Origin: Cyanoderma ruficeps
Lineage: Eukaryota; Chordata; Aves; Passeriformes; Timaliidae
NCBI GenBank assembly: GCA_008694505.1
Contig: VZDJ01000090.1
Coordinates: forward strand, 9,993,646-10,057,645
DNA length: 64,000 nucleotides
Direction of reading: 5' to 3'
Shown: piece after piece, positions 27,006 to 39,700 of the stretch
How positions within the stretch are numbered: position 1 is the stretch's first letter
Layout of the letters: each line of letters begins with the position of its first letter
Translations under genes and position numbers: made by a program
The notes under the pieces: model-generated
What the model was told of the DNA's origin: nothing
The model's input: only the letters and a program-made list of their open reading frames with translations
The model's database searches: none

Positions 27006-28514
27006 GGTGTATGGACCAGTAAGCTGCAAGCTGGGTAGGGCAGGGTTTTGGCTTTGGCTGCCATGGGGTGCCACAGCCCAGGGTGTCACACAGAGTGTCA
27101 CAAAGCCAGCAGCAGATCCCTGGGGCAGCCCTGGGTGTCCTCAGGGGCTGAGGTCCAGTGGCTCGGTCTCTCTGAGCTTCCTGTGCCAGCACAATAATAT
27201 TCTCTTGGTAGGTGTCGGAAGGGAAATATATTCGTGCTTATGAGGGGTCACATGCTGCCGCTGCATGGGACATGATTACTCTAGCTATTAATTACTGTTA
27301 TTAGTTTGGACATTTTCCAGTGTGCTGAGGCAAATTGCCTTTCCACGGAGCAAGAAATGCTAGCAGCACACTTTTAAATTCAGTCAGTGTATTTTCTTCC
27401 TTTCCTGAGTGTCATCTGGGTTTCACAAAATATAAGAAAAAGAATGTGAAAGGGGCTGATTTTTTTCAGAGCTTTGGAAAGGAACTTTTTAAGCAGCCTC
27501 CAACAAACTGGGGAAGTAGATAACATTTGACCTTTCCAGTCATGTAGTTTCAGAGAACATGAGAAGAGGATGAGAGAAGACAGGAAGGAGGGGACCTGTA
27601 GGGAAACCCAGAGCAAACACAGGAGGAGCACACATGGTGTGTGTCTTTCTTGCCCTTCATTACTTGCTATTTATTTTTGAGAGGCAGGAGGTGAAGCTGG
27701 GACTAATGAGGAATTTTCAGGCTCAGCTAAGGCCTATAAACGAGCTGCTGAGACAACAAGCTTTGCAGGTGTCTCTCAGGTCAGTTCACATGCAAACTCA
27801 CATTGGCAGAGGTGGTGGACAAGTGCTTAAAATGTGGTGCTCAAATCAAAGTGTAGGCAATGTTCCACGAGCTTCAGGAACACAAATCCTTAACTGCACA
27901 GTGCTGTGATTCCACAGGTGGCTGTGAAGCACAGCAAGGGAGTTTTGTCCTAGGTTAGTCTGTGAGTTGATGCTGTTCTGCCTGAAGATTTGTCTCACTG
28001 AAAGTAAATATGTCCACAAAGCAATTATCAAACATATCACAGAAAAATGTCATCTCTAGCTGCTGGAGATAACTCTTACAGTCATGCTGTAGTCATTAAA
28101 CTCCAGTCTTGAAAAAGGTCATCATATGGATAGAGTAAAAATGATCTCTGTGTATTCTTAGAGGATAGTTTTGCAATTTTTCTTGTACCCAGTACAATCA
28201 ATTTTCCATGAAGTCGGAAGAAATATAACTCAAAAGTTGTAAAGAGTGGCAGGGAAGGGTAAGAAAACTCTGGCAGAACTCTACTTTTAAAGTCAGCTGC
28301 CAGTGGGACTCATTCAATGTTCATATCTAAATTTACATACTTTAGAAAATTAATGTTAGCATAGTATCTGCTAAGAGTCACACGCTTGTTGCACTGTACC
28401 TGGTTGTAGCATGAAGCTGTTTGATGAACAGAAAAACTTAGTGCTTGAGATCATTATAAAAAGAACATTAAAAAGATGATTCTTCCACTGTGCTTCTTTT
28501 CAGGACTCTCCCAC

Positions 28515-28529
28515 ATGTGTGTGTGTGTG
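28515..28529. repeat. (TG)n dinucleotide microsatellite
   Basis: Short uninterrupted TG alternation, about seven units. Confidence 0.8.
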
Positions 28530-31296
28530 ATGGATCTGCTCCCCTCTACTCCCATGTAATTTTTTTGTTACTTCCACTTTTTGTAGTGATACACCTGTTT
28601 GTAAGGGAAGAAGCATTCCCTTAAATCAGAGATTAGCCTCAGCTAAGAGGCTGGTAGTTTGGTAATTTATTAAATAAAGATGAATTTGTTTTTAAGAAGA
28701 AGCAATATCTATATAGTTTTGAAAGTAAACAAACCATTTGCAACACTTAAATTGAATATTTTATTTGCCCAAGCTTCTTGTTTTTATCTGTGTGTGAAAA
28801 ATGCCATAACAGCATGAGTGAGATATTTGGCCACAAACGGATCAAAAACTGGAAGAGAAGTGGTCCCAAAACTCCGTGTTTTGGCAGTGCAAGACAGGAA
28901 TAGTGACTTCATAATAGCTAAAAAACCCTCTTCAGTTTCCTCTTGCCATCTGAATTTCTGTCACTGTCTGAGATCAGTTTTGTTTTTTTTCTGTTAGGGA
29001 AGTTTTATTCCCAGAGGTCAGAAAGCAAGCTCTGCTTGTGAGTTGCTTGGACATTGAAGTCAGGGTATATCATATGCATTTTCTCTCTCTGATTGCAGCA
29101 ATACAAATGTTCTTTCAGTGCAACAGAACCTTTCCATGACTAAAATCAGCATAGTGGAAGGCACTAGAAAGTAATTTTCTGTCACATATTCTGCTCAGGA
29201 GCTGAGTAATTTACCCAAAAAGACCCACTAATAGCAGTATGCAGTGACTTCCAAGAGCAAAAATGTTCAGGTAATTCTCCTGTGAGATATCAAATGCCAT
29301 TATTTTCCCTTAATGTTACTGGGAGGAAGAATAAGAGGATACTTAATTAAGAACAAATAGATGTTCTGATCTCCACCTCTGCCCATCATTCCACTCCTAC
29401 CTCCTTTAATATGACTCAGTTGAGATAATAATACAAGCAGCTGTAACGCAAAGAGCAGCTGCCCCTTATCTTTTGCTCTAAGAGCCAGACTGTACTCCTT
29501 GGCACTTGCTAATGTTTCTTACATTTACAGAAGAAGAATAATAGCCTTTCTTCATTATCTCTAAATGATGATCAGAGATAATCCCTTGGGCACAAACTGG
29601 ACACCCTGTGTCCCAGCACACCGTCTGAAAAGGAGACAAGATAAATGACTGGCAGAAAGTCAGCTGTCCTCTCCCTCCATCTTCTGATCACCTCACAGCT
29701 TCTGTCAGTGGTTCTGTTGTTAAGAGTTGAATGAGGAATGGTTGAAGAGGTTTTTAGCCAAAGTATTAATAATTTTCCATCCCTTTGCATGGCAGGAGCC
29801 CACTTAAATGACAATAAAGCATCACCGACAAGGAAAAGCACGTCCCTTTAATGATCCAAGTCCCTAAATGAAAATGGCATAGAGCCTTGTTCATAACTCT
29901 TACTAAGTACTTAATCTCTTCTCCTTCAAACATCACTCAAATGATGCTTGGCTCTGCTGAGGATGCCTTTTCCACAATAAGGTATCTGTGAGGGGCTTTC
30001 TATTGAGAGAAAATAGAGTAGTCAACACTGCTAATGGTGCTGCAGAGAGACATTGGGGTGTTTTATCTAGAAGATGCTACTGAAAATGGTATAGCTACTG
30101 ACACCTATTGTGACAAATGGAATTTAATATTGGCTCAAGATGAAAAGTTATAATAGAGTGAAAAGAAATTGCCTGAACACAGCCTGATGGTGCAATATCA
30201 TTTATGATACCCTGACATTTTTGACTGGAGGTGATTGATTAAATGGTATATGTATGTCTGCAAATTTATGTGCATAATACAGCACAGCCAAAAAACATTG
30301 CTATGGTTTGTGCATTTTTCTAACTGCCCTGCCTCTGTTGAATGTTTTTCCTTTCAGTTTGGTTCAACAAAGCCCCAGAAGCTGTAATTTAGAGAACTGT
30401 TTACAGGAAATTCCACTGAAAGCTGTGTGAAGTTATTGAATATTTTGACTAGAGGTGAAGCATTTATGCAGATTTCAATGGCAGATGTCCTTCTGCGCCA
30501 CTTGGAATCATCGGAAAAATCCCCACCATTTTTAATGATATGGATTCAAACCTCAGGGCAATGAGTATTGTAGGAAAAATATTCTCTTGATTGTTGGCAT
30601 CTTTTGTAGTTGCAGCCACTGGGAAAGGCATGCAGACAGAGCATCTGAAGATGTAACTAAAAAATATAATTAAGAGGAACATATCTAGAACCAGAGCTTG
30701 CATTGAATAGATATTGGGTACAATAGCAAGAGATAAGTGAATATTTTTACCAAGTTATTTACTAGATAAACAAATTTTGGTATACTGAGAAACAGATCAG
30801 TTTTCTCAAATTTACTTGATAAATCACACCTCCTTGCCATGTATTTCAAAGGTATCTTTTTAAGCTTTAAGTGTTTTGTTATCCTGTTGTTCTTGAGTTA
30901 TCTGATTAAGACTGCGATTTCTTATGTAAACCCTAGAAATATTTAGCTTTTATAACATTTTTCTCTTTTAAAAAGTTGTGTGATTTTAGCTATAGTCTTG
31001 GAGAGCTTGAAAAGCATCTGCTACTTTGTAACCTTAGGGCAAAAAAGAACATCCCCATTTAAATAAGGGAGGAAAATAAACATGACAAAAATACCAGAGA
31101 AAATGTTTTGTGTTTCTCTTGTCTCTGGGCCACAAGCCAGTTTGGAAACATTTACACAGCAGCAACTATAAAAAACAATCCTAGTGCACAATTGGAGTGA
31201 TATGGGCTGATTCCTACTACTGCCATTTCCTTTAAAGTATTTGGCATTTGCTCTGTATCAGCAGATGACTAAGTGAAGAATTAACCTGAAGGATTG

Positions 31297-31339
31297 GATA
31301 ACCCCTATTGATAACCCCTATGGAGAAGAGATAACCCCT
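31297..31339. repeat. Three copies of GATAACCCCT
   Basis: The 10-mer occurs at 31297-31306, 31310-31319 and 31330-31339 with irregular spacing (13 and 20 bases). It is a small local expansion, not a telomeric repeat. Confidence 0.75.
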
Positions 31340-31483
31340 GTAACTGAACACACATAAAGCACACACTGAACAGCACACATGGTTTGAGTAAAACTGATCA
31401 GAAGTGCCGAGTCAGATATTGCAACCTTGGAGTACACAGAATCTCTTTTCTGTGGTACATTTGTGACATACTGCTCTGTCAAC

Positions 31484-31552
31484 NTTTTTTTTGCCCCTAC
31501 TTCTTATTTTTTTCTCTCTTAATTTTTTTTTTATTTTTTTTAATTTTTTTTG
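31484..31552. repeat. Single N followed by T-rich low-complexity tract
   Basis: One ambiguous base at 31484 sits exactly at the start of a poly(T)/(T-rich) tract containing several runs of eight or more T. The N most likely marks a contig join or an unresolved homopolymer. No flanking duplication is evident here, unlike the second N at 41142. Confidence 0.8.
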
Positions 31553-32697
31553 TTGTTCTGGAAGTAGCCCTCCATCTGCTCTCACTCTCCCTTGCATGAA
31601 TAGTTTTCTTTTCATCTCAGCAGCTACTGTTTGTAATCTGCGATTCCTAGAACATTCACACAACAAAGTGTGTCCCACGAGCACGGGGGGATCTGACACA
31701 GACCCTCTTCAACAGGGGCCAAGTTCTCCATGTCGGATCTCCCCCACCTCATCCTCACATTTACAAAAGATGATCAGATGCCCAAACACTTTCAGAGAAC
31801 TTCCACCTTCCACAGCAGGCAAGCAATAATCAAAATACAACCTTGGCTGAGCTGTTTTGCAGTGTGTAGTGCTATCAAACCCCTGTCTGCCAGAAGAGGC
31901 CTGTAAGCTACTGAGAGTGTTCAGCCTTGCAGGCAATCTCCACTGCTTCTCTCTCTGTAAACATCAAAGCTACTTGAGCTAATTAATTACAGGCTGAGGG
32001 ATTTTAGTGATTCAGGATATATGTACCCAACACAGAGAGTCTCCCAGTGAGGAAATGAAACTTTCGACCCCGTATTTGAGCTAGCTATTTGAAGAAAAAC
32101 ATTGTCACGTTCAGGATGCCAGCATTTCTTTGGTGTTACTGCAAAAAATTTAAATTTTTCTCTTGAGATATTATTTAGCATCTTCTGACCAGAAGACTTC
32201 ACACCCAGAGTGCCTCTGACCAGACCCGTTATCAGATAATCCAGCTCATGCCCCCTCTGCTGTCTTGAAAACAAGTAGGTGTGGGGCTCTTTTTGGCACA
32301 CTGAAGACTAAGGACTGAAGTTGGCAAGTTCCTTCAACACCCATCAATTTTGCAGCTGCTGAGGACAGGATGTAGCATTTAGTGTCACCATATGGAATGC
32401 AGACTGAGAGAAATTAAAAGAAACCATATTCCTCAAGGGAAATGTAGCAAAACATACTCTTCAAAATTCAGAGGTGAGGAAATGTCCAGAAATGTGTAAA
32501 ATTTGTACTCATCCCCTGGGTTACACTAATATACTCAAAAATTCCTCTATGGCCTTGAATTAAATTTACATTCTAAGTGATGACTTTATCCACTTCACTT
32601 GTAAATTTAGCCTAAAAAGTATGTTTATGAATGTTGTCCCTCACATTTCCAACCCTAAAAAAGCCCTAACATGAGCAAAGAAATGAAATTATCTCAG

Positions 32698-32780
32698 GGA
32701 AAAAAACCAAACAAAACTAACAGCAGCAACAACAAAAACCAATAAAAAACCCCACCCAAACTAAAAAAAACCAAATCAAC
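32698..32780. repeat. A/C-rich low-complexity tract (CAA/CAAA-like)
   Basis: About 80 bases composed almost entirely of A and C with CAA, AACC and CAAA motifs. This may be a decayed poly(A)-type tail or a simple-sequence expansion. Confidence 0.7.
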
Positions 32781-33139
32781 CTAAGCAGTTCTCCTCAAGA
32801 AGAAATTTTTTAATTCTCCTCTCTCTAAGATGATGCCAGAATTCAGTATCATGTCACACAATGGACAGCAAGTGTATGGGGCAGTCTCGTCTTTTGAAGA
32901 CAGGGCTGTGGAGAGGAAATTCTTGAGACCAGACTGTCATCAAACAGGAAGCAGGATGCAAATACCACAGCAAAAAAATAATCTATGGAAGAAATTCAGA
33001 GTCTGGGATAACACTTCTAGTCCCTGTTTACAGGCTTCTTGTTACAAACATTTGAAAGGCTTTAATGAGTGAATCAATGCAGAATTCTCTATTGCCTTTT
33101 ACTGTATTGATATTCAGTCATGCTTGGAGGCTCCAAACA

Positions 33140-33350
33140 AGATTGAGACCCGCTGTGTTGGACAGTGTGTGTAATCAGCAGGATGAGTGGTCCCTGTCTC
33201 CAGTTTTATACATAAGACAAACAGAGTTAATATCGTTTTACAGGCAGTTATCTGAAACACAAAGGATATAAGTCATTTAAACAGAACAGGAAAGAGCTGA
33301 GATCCAAACCTGTGTCTCAACAGCTCCACTCCCTGCATCACCCAGGAGTC
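33140..33350 (-). mobile_element. MIR/L2-like ancient fossil (antisense)
   Basis: The plus strand contains TGGTCCCTGTCTCCAGTTTT with ATAAGACAAACAGAG, resembling the 'ggtccctgccc...gacagac' block of amniote L2/MIR-type repeats. It then has GTTTTACAGGCAG, AAAGGATATAAGTCATTTAA and GAGATCCAAACCTGTGTCTC, matching in order the reverse complement of the MIR blocks 'tttacagatgagg', 'gaggttaagtaactt' and 'ggattcgaacccaggtct'. Each block is diverged but their order and spacing fit. It cannot encode protein. Such fossils predate the bird/mammal split. Identification is by memory of consensus blocks, so it remains tentative. Confidence 0.5.
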
Positions 33351-33399
33351 TCATTGTACAACAGATGGAGGCAGTTGATATCAATAATTTTTTAGCATC

Positions 33400-33790
33400 A
33401 TATAAATGTAGATTGCATTGCTGAGAACTGAGCTGAAGGGGAATGGAAACGGACCCTGATGTTCAATAATATACTGTCCAATTATCATGCCAAAGAAACT
33501 AAACTGCATTGCTGCTTTAAGTTTGATTAGTAAAATTAAATCACAAAAGTGACTGCATACAAATGATCATGGGCAGAAGAATGAGTCACATTATAACAGA
33601 CAAGATCTATATGAAATCTGTGAATTTGCAAGCAGACACATCAGTTACCTCTGAATTATTGGCACCAATCTCCAATACATCTATTCAAATGAAAAATTAT
33701 CATTAACATTTGATGCAGCACATGCAAATAAAATATGATGATTCAACAGCAAATTCAAGTGTCTAACCATCACAGGTTCGAGATCAGTAA
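33400..33790. promoter_or_regulatory. Motif-dense AT-rich block, possible conserved non-coding element
   Basis: The segment holds a perfect octamer ATGCAAAT (33722-33729), several ATTA/TAAT cores and AAATGATCATGGGC. It is low in simple repeats. It begins about 50 bases after the MIR/L2-like fossil. The composition is typical of developmental enhancers in gene deserts, but this is inference from composition alone. Confidence 0.2.
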
Positions 33791-36700
33791 ATTTATTGTA
33801 GGCATTTCATGAGTGTATTAGCTTGGTATTGGAAACCAAGTATTTATGGAAGTTGCAATACTAGCTGACATCATAAAAATGTCGATAATTATACTATCAT
33901 TTGTAAGTCAACGCTACATGATGGAGGTGCTGAGTTCAAAAATACATCAAAATGTTATTCATAAATACATATACTGCCTCAAAGTTCCCAGGAGCCAGTC
34001 AAGCACTGGTAGATGCACAAACAGAAACTAGAGTGTTTCTAGAGTGTTACCTAAGCTCAGATAAAAACTTAGTTACAGAATTGTTTCAGCTTTCAGCAGA
34101 ACTCTCTGCTACATTTGTCTGTCTTTAGCTCCTGATGTTGTACAGTCTAGAGCAGGAGTAATATTTTTCTTATGGCCTAGACATGCCAGCCCTGGAGGAT
34201 TCTGTAAGCACAGAACTTTGCACAATGAATGGCAGTATGTGACTTTTCCACTATATATTTAAATTTCAGTGCAGATTTGAACTTGGCTTCCATTAAATTT
34301 TGGTGATTCATTTTCTAATTGGTTCAATACCCTGCCTGGTGACATGACCTTGCATCTTTCCAGAATTTGTTAGCCTCCGGCATCTTGAAGAATGGTAACT
34401 TCTTATGTCTTTTTCTGATGTTTACTTGTATCTTTTCCCTTCAGACTAATATGTAAGGGGTCAGCAATTTGTACAGTCTTTTACTCTTTCATATATATCT
34501 TCAGAGATTTTGAGTGGTCAGAAAAAAAAAAAGGCAATGAAAATATGTGTTGGGAAACCAGCTATTTTTCACTTGATTTCACAGAGAGGTTCAGCTGAAA
34601 AACTGCAATGATGGCCTAATTTAAGGTAAACATATAATTTTATTTATCTCTGGCATTTTTTGCAAACCTGCAATTTTATTCATCTTTGGTATTATAGGCA
34701 GTTGGCAGCAGTCTGAAAATGAACATTCCTTCACCTGTAGTTTCAGGAGAGATACTATTAGAATCAGCAAGGGCTGTGGAAATGCTATTTGCTTGTACTC
34801 AGTTCTCAGAAATTAATCAGAAGCAGAGAAGGTGCACATTCCTAATGTGTTAGATGAAACTGAGTCACCTTCTTTTGAGAAGGGCTGCTGCATATGGGGT
34901 ATGTGCTAAGAATTCTCATGCAGGAACTAAATTAATCCTTTAGCAGGAATGTACCCTTTCAAAATTACCAAGCAGTTACAAATGAAGTAGCCAAGGGATT
35001 AAGGTATTATTCATTTCAGCTGCCTAAGAGTACAAAGAAAGAAACCTCATCTCTCAGATAAGCACTTCTGTTCTATGATTACCTAAAAGATCACAGATGC
35101 TAGAATGTGTGTCCAAAAACCTGTTCTGAGGAAAAAGCCTATATAATATATACCAGCAAAAAAAATCATTATTTTGCCAGATCATTTTGTTAATGGCATT
35201 AGTGCTTTGCCTGTTAGTGATGTGGTGGTAGGCACACAAAAAAGTCAGAAATACAGATGGTAAGAATGAACTTAAAAATTCAGTGTTGCTTCTCCTTTTG
35301 TGTGGCTGATAATGTGTTATTTTAGTTGTAAAATCAAATTCTACCTTCATTGTAAGGCTGTCAAACCACAATAATTCTCCTGAGGAAGAGTAATATATTT
35401 CATGTTCAGAAATTATCTTTATTATTATCTAACATGACTTCTTACAAAATACTGACTCTTTTTGAAAATTTCTTTTATAAAGCCCATGTTTTTTGTACTG
35501 GAGATGCAGTGAATCATCAGAAAGGCCTCCAGATTCAATTTAAAGATTCCACATCAAGGAGAAATGCCCATATTCCTATGAAAGTTACTGCAGTACTTAA
35601 ATATCCTCTATCTGAGATGTAGCCATGCAATTTGCTATGAAAAAATAGCAAATGCCATTTGGAATAGGCTAAGAAACAGGGAAAAGCTTAACTGTTCCAG
35701 GTACACAGGCCGGATCAGCAGTCTGTACTCTGTATTTTTTGTGCAGGTGCATCCTAAGAGATAATGTGTAGAATCTGTTCTATAGGCTCATGATTCTAGT
35801 GTTTCATGGCTATGTTTAAACTTCAGCTTTTATTTCAAATATTAATATTTGTATTCCTACCAGCAAAGATAAGCAAATAGAAAGAGGATGGCTACAGTGC
35901 TGCTTTTTGGGTTTACTGACAGCAAATGGAAACACTGAGATGGCATTTTGAGAATTCCTATTAGTTTTAGCCTTTGGACATTTGGGTCTCCATTTTCCCC
36001 TTGTTGTGGAGAAAAACTCACAATATGCCACTTTTTGGTAAGTCTGCAGGTAAAGCAAGAGTAGAATATGAGCTGTGTGGGCTACCTCTGGTAGTTATTA
36101 CCCCCATTGTCCTTTCTCTGAGACCTCTTACACTCCTTCTCATCTTCTAACTTTTCCCACGTGAAGGGGAATTTGTTTCCAGTCCTCTCCTACAGTCCAT
36201 TTTACTTCCTGAGTAATCAATCAGGAATGAAACATTGCCTGCAGCCTTTGAAGGGCCCTACAGGGGACAAAGAATGGCCAGGCAGCCAAGTGTTTAAATA
36301 TTGGCCTGTTGGTTGCAATTTCCAACCACTGGAAGTGAACGGGTGGTGGTGCATAGAAATAGTGACATCTTAATGGGTAGAAAGTGCCAGAAAGTCACCT
36401 CACTGTCCCCAGAACCTGGGGATGCTCTGGCATAAAGCCATCTGGAGTATCTAGTGTACAGCCCACCATCCTGCTGGCTGTCCTTGAGCCCTGGCTGGAG
36501 CAGTCCTAAGAACCTTTTCAATAGTACCAAAATGAAGCCATTTCTGGTGGGAAGCCTGTCCATCATTCTGTAGCAGGAGCTCTAGCTTTCTTTGTTTTGC
36601 CTGTTGTCCTACAGGCCATTGCTTAAAATCAACTGCTTACACCCACAGAAAAATGTTACTTTTCTTTCTTTATTTTTTTTAATCCCTATAATACCAATAG

Positions 36701-39500
36701 GAATAAGACCACAGGCAAGATGCCATAATACATCACTGCTGATGTTGCTTTCCATCCAAGTGTTATAGACATGGCTCAAGTCTGCCAACAGTTTTTTATG
36801 TTACAGAATAAAACACTGCTTTTCAATACTTGTATGAGTTCGTGTATATGATGAAAAGTGGTGCACTGGTAGAAGTCAGCTAACAAATGTATCAGAAACA
36901 GCAGCAAGAAAGTATCTGTCTTTTTGGCAAAAACATGACTGCAGCCAAAGTTCTCTTACAAGAGTAGGGTCTTCACCTCTGTGAAGAATTAATATCCCTC
37001 CCAAATGGAACCGAACTCTGGTCAGTCTTTAATTGTCAGAATGAATTTCAGGTGAAAGGTCTTTAATATCCCTGTCTCAAGGACAGGTACAGTAAGGAAC
37101 AGAAACACTTGTTCTGCTTTTTTTCTGACTTTATTGCTGCAAATTAAATTGCCACACGCTTAGATCACAGGCATTGTTGAAGAATATCCAGGGAAATGCT
37201 GTAGCAAGGATGGTGTATTGTAACACAATACACTGTGTTACAGTATAATTTAATAGCACTTTTATATATATACATATATATTCTCAATTTTAGCTTAAAC
37301 AAACCAGAAAAGATTCCTTTAGAAAACTGGTAAAAGGGTCGAGAAGGCATGGAGAAATTTGTTCTAGCCTCAGAATTCTTAAGCGGGATACTGAAGTTTA
37401 TCACCAAGACAGGAAATTAATAGTTTTGAGGCTGTGTCAGCCTTGTTTCACAATGCAGTTAGGACTGAGGACGTAGCTGTAGCTGTTTCTCAGTAGCACA
37501 TATGTTCTCATTTAGCTGTCCTTCCAGCAATGCAGCCACTGCCCTTCTCCCGGTTCTGGGTTAACTTCATGACTAATTGTGGTAAAGTTTAGGATGACGT
37601 GCAATGGGCTGTTCATCCGACAAGCCAAGGGGACACATCACCAACACTGAATGACGCTGATTTCCGAAGGAATTCGTGCTTTGTAATTTCTCATCCCCTC
37701 CCACAAATCCTCTGCTGAGAAGGCAAGATCAGGACATGTGCTTTAGGGCTTGGGGGGGTGGCCTTCTGTCAGACACAACAACGGATGCAGTGCCCAGAAA
37801 TGTAGGAGTTGGGCTGATTTATGACGGTGCTAGGGGAGAGAGTATTCCAAAAGGCCTGTTGCCATTTCCTCCTAATGCAATGGCTCTGCAGACAGGCCTT
37901 GCAGCAGGAGAGAGGTCAGCAGAACAGAATTACATAAGGCTGCTTGCTATGCAGAAAAACGCAGATGGCCTAAAAGTGTTTCATTTTTTTAAATAAAGTC
38001 ACATGCCCGAGAGCTGCAGTTTGAGGAAGAAGAGAGTCTCTGAAGACCAAGTACTGCAAAAAGTTGTTTCGTACTTGTTTTAATTGAAAATAAGTCTGGA
38101 ATCTTTCCAGGAAATAAGTTTTGAAGAAGAGTTGGCTCACTCACAGTCCAAGCAATTTGGAGTCACTTCCCCATTACTTGTATTTTATATTCAGGCACTT
38201 TGGAGGCGGATTTGGATACTTGCACAGATAGTCATCTAGAAGAAACTAGTTTGAGGTTCAGATGGGATCATCTGGTTGGATTGAATTTCACATGGTGCAG
38301 CAAAACAGAGGGTCAATAACTCTCTGCTTCTCAGTAGAGACACACTCACCATTATTTGGAGTAAAATGCACTGCTGCTTCTCCTTTACATCCTCGATATT
38401 ATTCTATCACACCTTAATCCAGAATTTTGTGTTTATTAGAAGGCAACAAAAGGTCACATCAGTACTGAAATTATTACCAGTGCTGTACAGATTTAAAAAA
38501 ATGTATTTTAGGTCTCATTGATCTTTTTTCATTTTTATTGCGTGTTTTCATTTTTGATGTTTGTTACACCCTCACTTAACTTCTTTTCATCTCCTATGGT
38601 TAAAAAGAGGTATGATGTCCTGATTTACAATAGCTTTTTTCTCCGTTTACTTTAATTCATTATTGCATATAATATTCCTTTTCTTTAAACATGCATTATA
38701 AAAAATCAAACAAAGGTAAAAGAAAAGTTACTATAGAGCTCTGGTCGTATCTGCCATGGGGGAAATCAGTTTCAGACACAGATGTGAAAGCAATAACATT
38801 TCAACAAGTTAATTTATAAATTTAGGGGATTACTGTGCTAGATATTGTATGTTTAAGCAAACTCAGTGATCCTGATAAGTAGAATGACAGTGCTGTAAAT
38901 TGAATTCATCTCTTTAGTGTGACCATAGAACCATTTGCACAGTACTTCCCTTTCTTTTTGCCAAAGATGTTCTCTTCCTTGCCTTGCCTTTCAGCAGACA
39001 CAGCACCCAGGGCATTTGTAATTTTCCTAGGCATCATCCCAAGCCTAAAGCAATGTGCAGGAGCTCTCAGTTCTGACAGATTGTTTTGTAGCTTGCTCTG
39101 AAACATGTCAGAGGAGGGAAACTCCATAGCTTGCTTGGGTGAACTATTCCCCTGTTTTCCTACCCATAAGTATTAGTAAGATCTTCAAACTGCTTATCCT
39201 ACATCTGCATTACTGCAATTTACTTGGGTCTTTTTGGTTCTTTGGGATATGGAGAGTAGGTTATTTTCTTCTCTTTGAAGCGAGCTAAACACAGGCTTAA
39301 AACTAAGTGAGAGAGAAGTCAGAATAGAATGGTAACAGTGTCGACAAGGAGAAAAATAGTGAACTATCTGTAGAACATCTAAAGTCTCTGTGTATTAATG
39401 TATACATAAGATGAAAGGAGTTTGGGAATAAAGTAGAGGATCAGGGTGTCCTCTGCATGATCAACAACATGTTTGAATCCTGTCTGAGAGAGGTGGTCTG
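33791..39500. other. Unique DNA, no gene recognised
   Basis: AT-rich DNA without a nameable repeat or exon. It contains a 14-bp hairpin at 37214-37247 and a TA-rich microsatellite-like stretch at 37262-37281. Confidence 0.5.
37214..37247. repeat. Hairpin with 14-bp stem
   Basis: TGTAACACA (37219-37227) pairs perfectly with TGTGTTACA (37234-37242) across the six-base loop ATACAC. Five further pairs, two of them G-T wobbles, extend the stem outward. It could be a transposon-end remnant or a chance palindrome. It is too short and AT-rich to call a microRNA precursor. Confidence 0.6.
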
Positions 39501-39506
39501 AGTTAC

Positions 39507-39692
39507 CGATTGGGAATTTTTTTTTGGAAAGGTTAAACCTGTCAAGGATGGTACACAGTTGGAAGTTTTCTTTTAGTTTTCTCTTCTCTACATCAAACCC
39601 ATTCAATTTATCAAATATTTCTTTGCAGATCTTGTCTTTTGGACCTTTTCTAGTTTGTTCGGAGTTTGGCTTTCTGTTCTCTGGAGGACTCT
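39507..39692 (-). other. Candidate protein-coding exon, unassigned (186 bp, phase 1-1)
   Basis: On the minus strand a frame open for about 130 codons covers this block. Upstream are branch-point-like CTAAT/CTAAC cores about 45 bases before the acceptor and a pyrimidine-rich run (TCTCTCCATTGTCTG, then CATCTTTTCCCACCTG) ending in AAG. Downstream is the donor G|GTAACT (39501-39506). The exon would be exactly 186 bases and symmetric in phase. The peptide is hydrophilic and Lys/Glu-rich, with segments such as EIFDKLNGFDVEKRK and ILDRFNLSKKKFP. It resembles an internal exon of a soluble or coiled-coil protein, but I do not recognise the family. No partner exons were identified. Chance is a real alternative, because A-rich DNA readily yields Lys/Glu-rich frames. 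Confidence 0.25.
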
Positions 39693-39700
39693 CTTCAGGT

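Larger units (their letters stand above)
27006..33139. other. Unique DNA with GC-rich patch, short repeats and one N
   Basis: Positions 27006-27200 are GC-richer than their surroundings and directly abut the CR1 fragment. I do not recognise a family there. The rest is AT-rich and featureless apart from a short (GT)n at 28515-28529, three copies of GATAACCCCT at 31297-31339, an N and T-rich tract at 31484-31552, and an A/C-rich tract at 32698-32780. No exon is supportable. Confidence 0.5.

Noticed and set aside
31297..31339. GATAACCCCT copies as an interstitial telomere-like repeat
   Set aside because: The unit is not TTAGGG/CCCTAA and the spacing is irregular.
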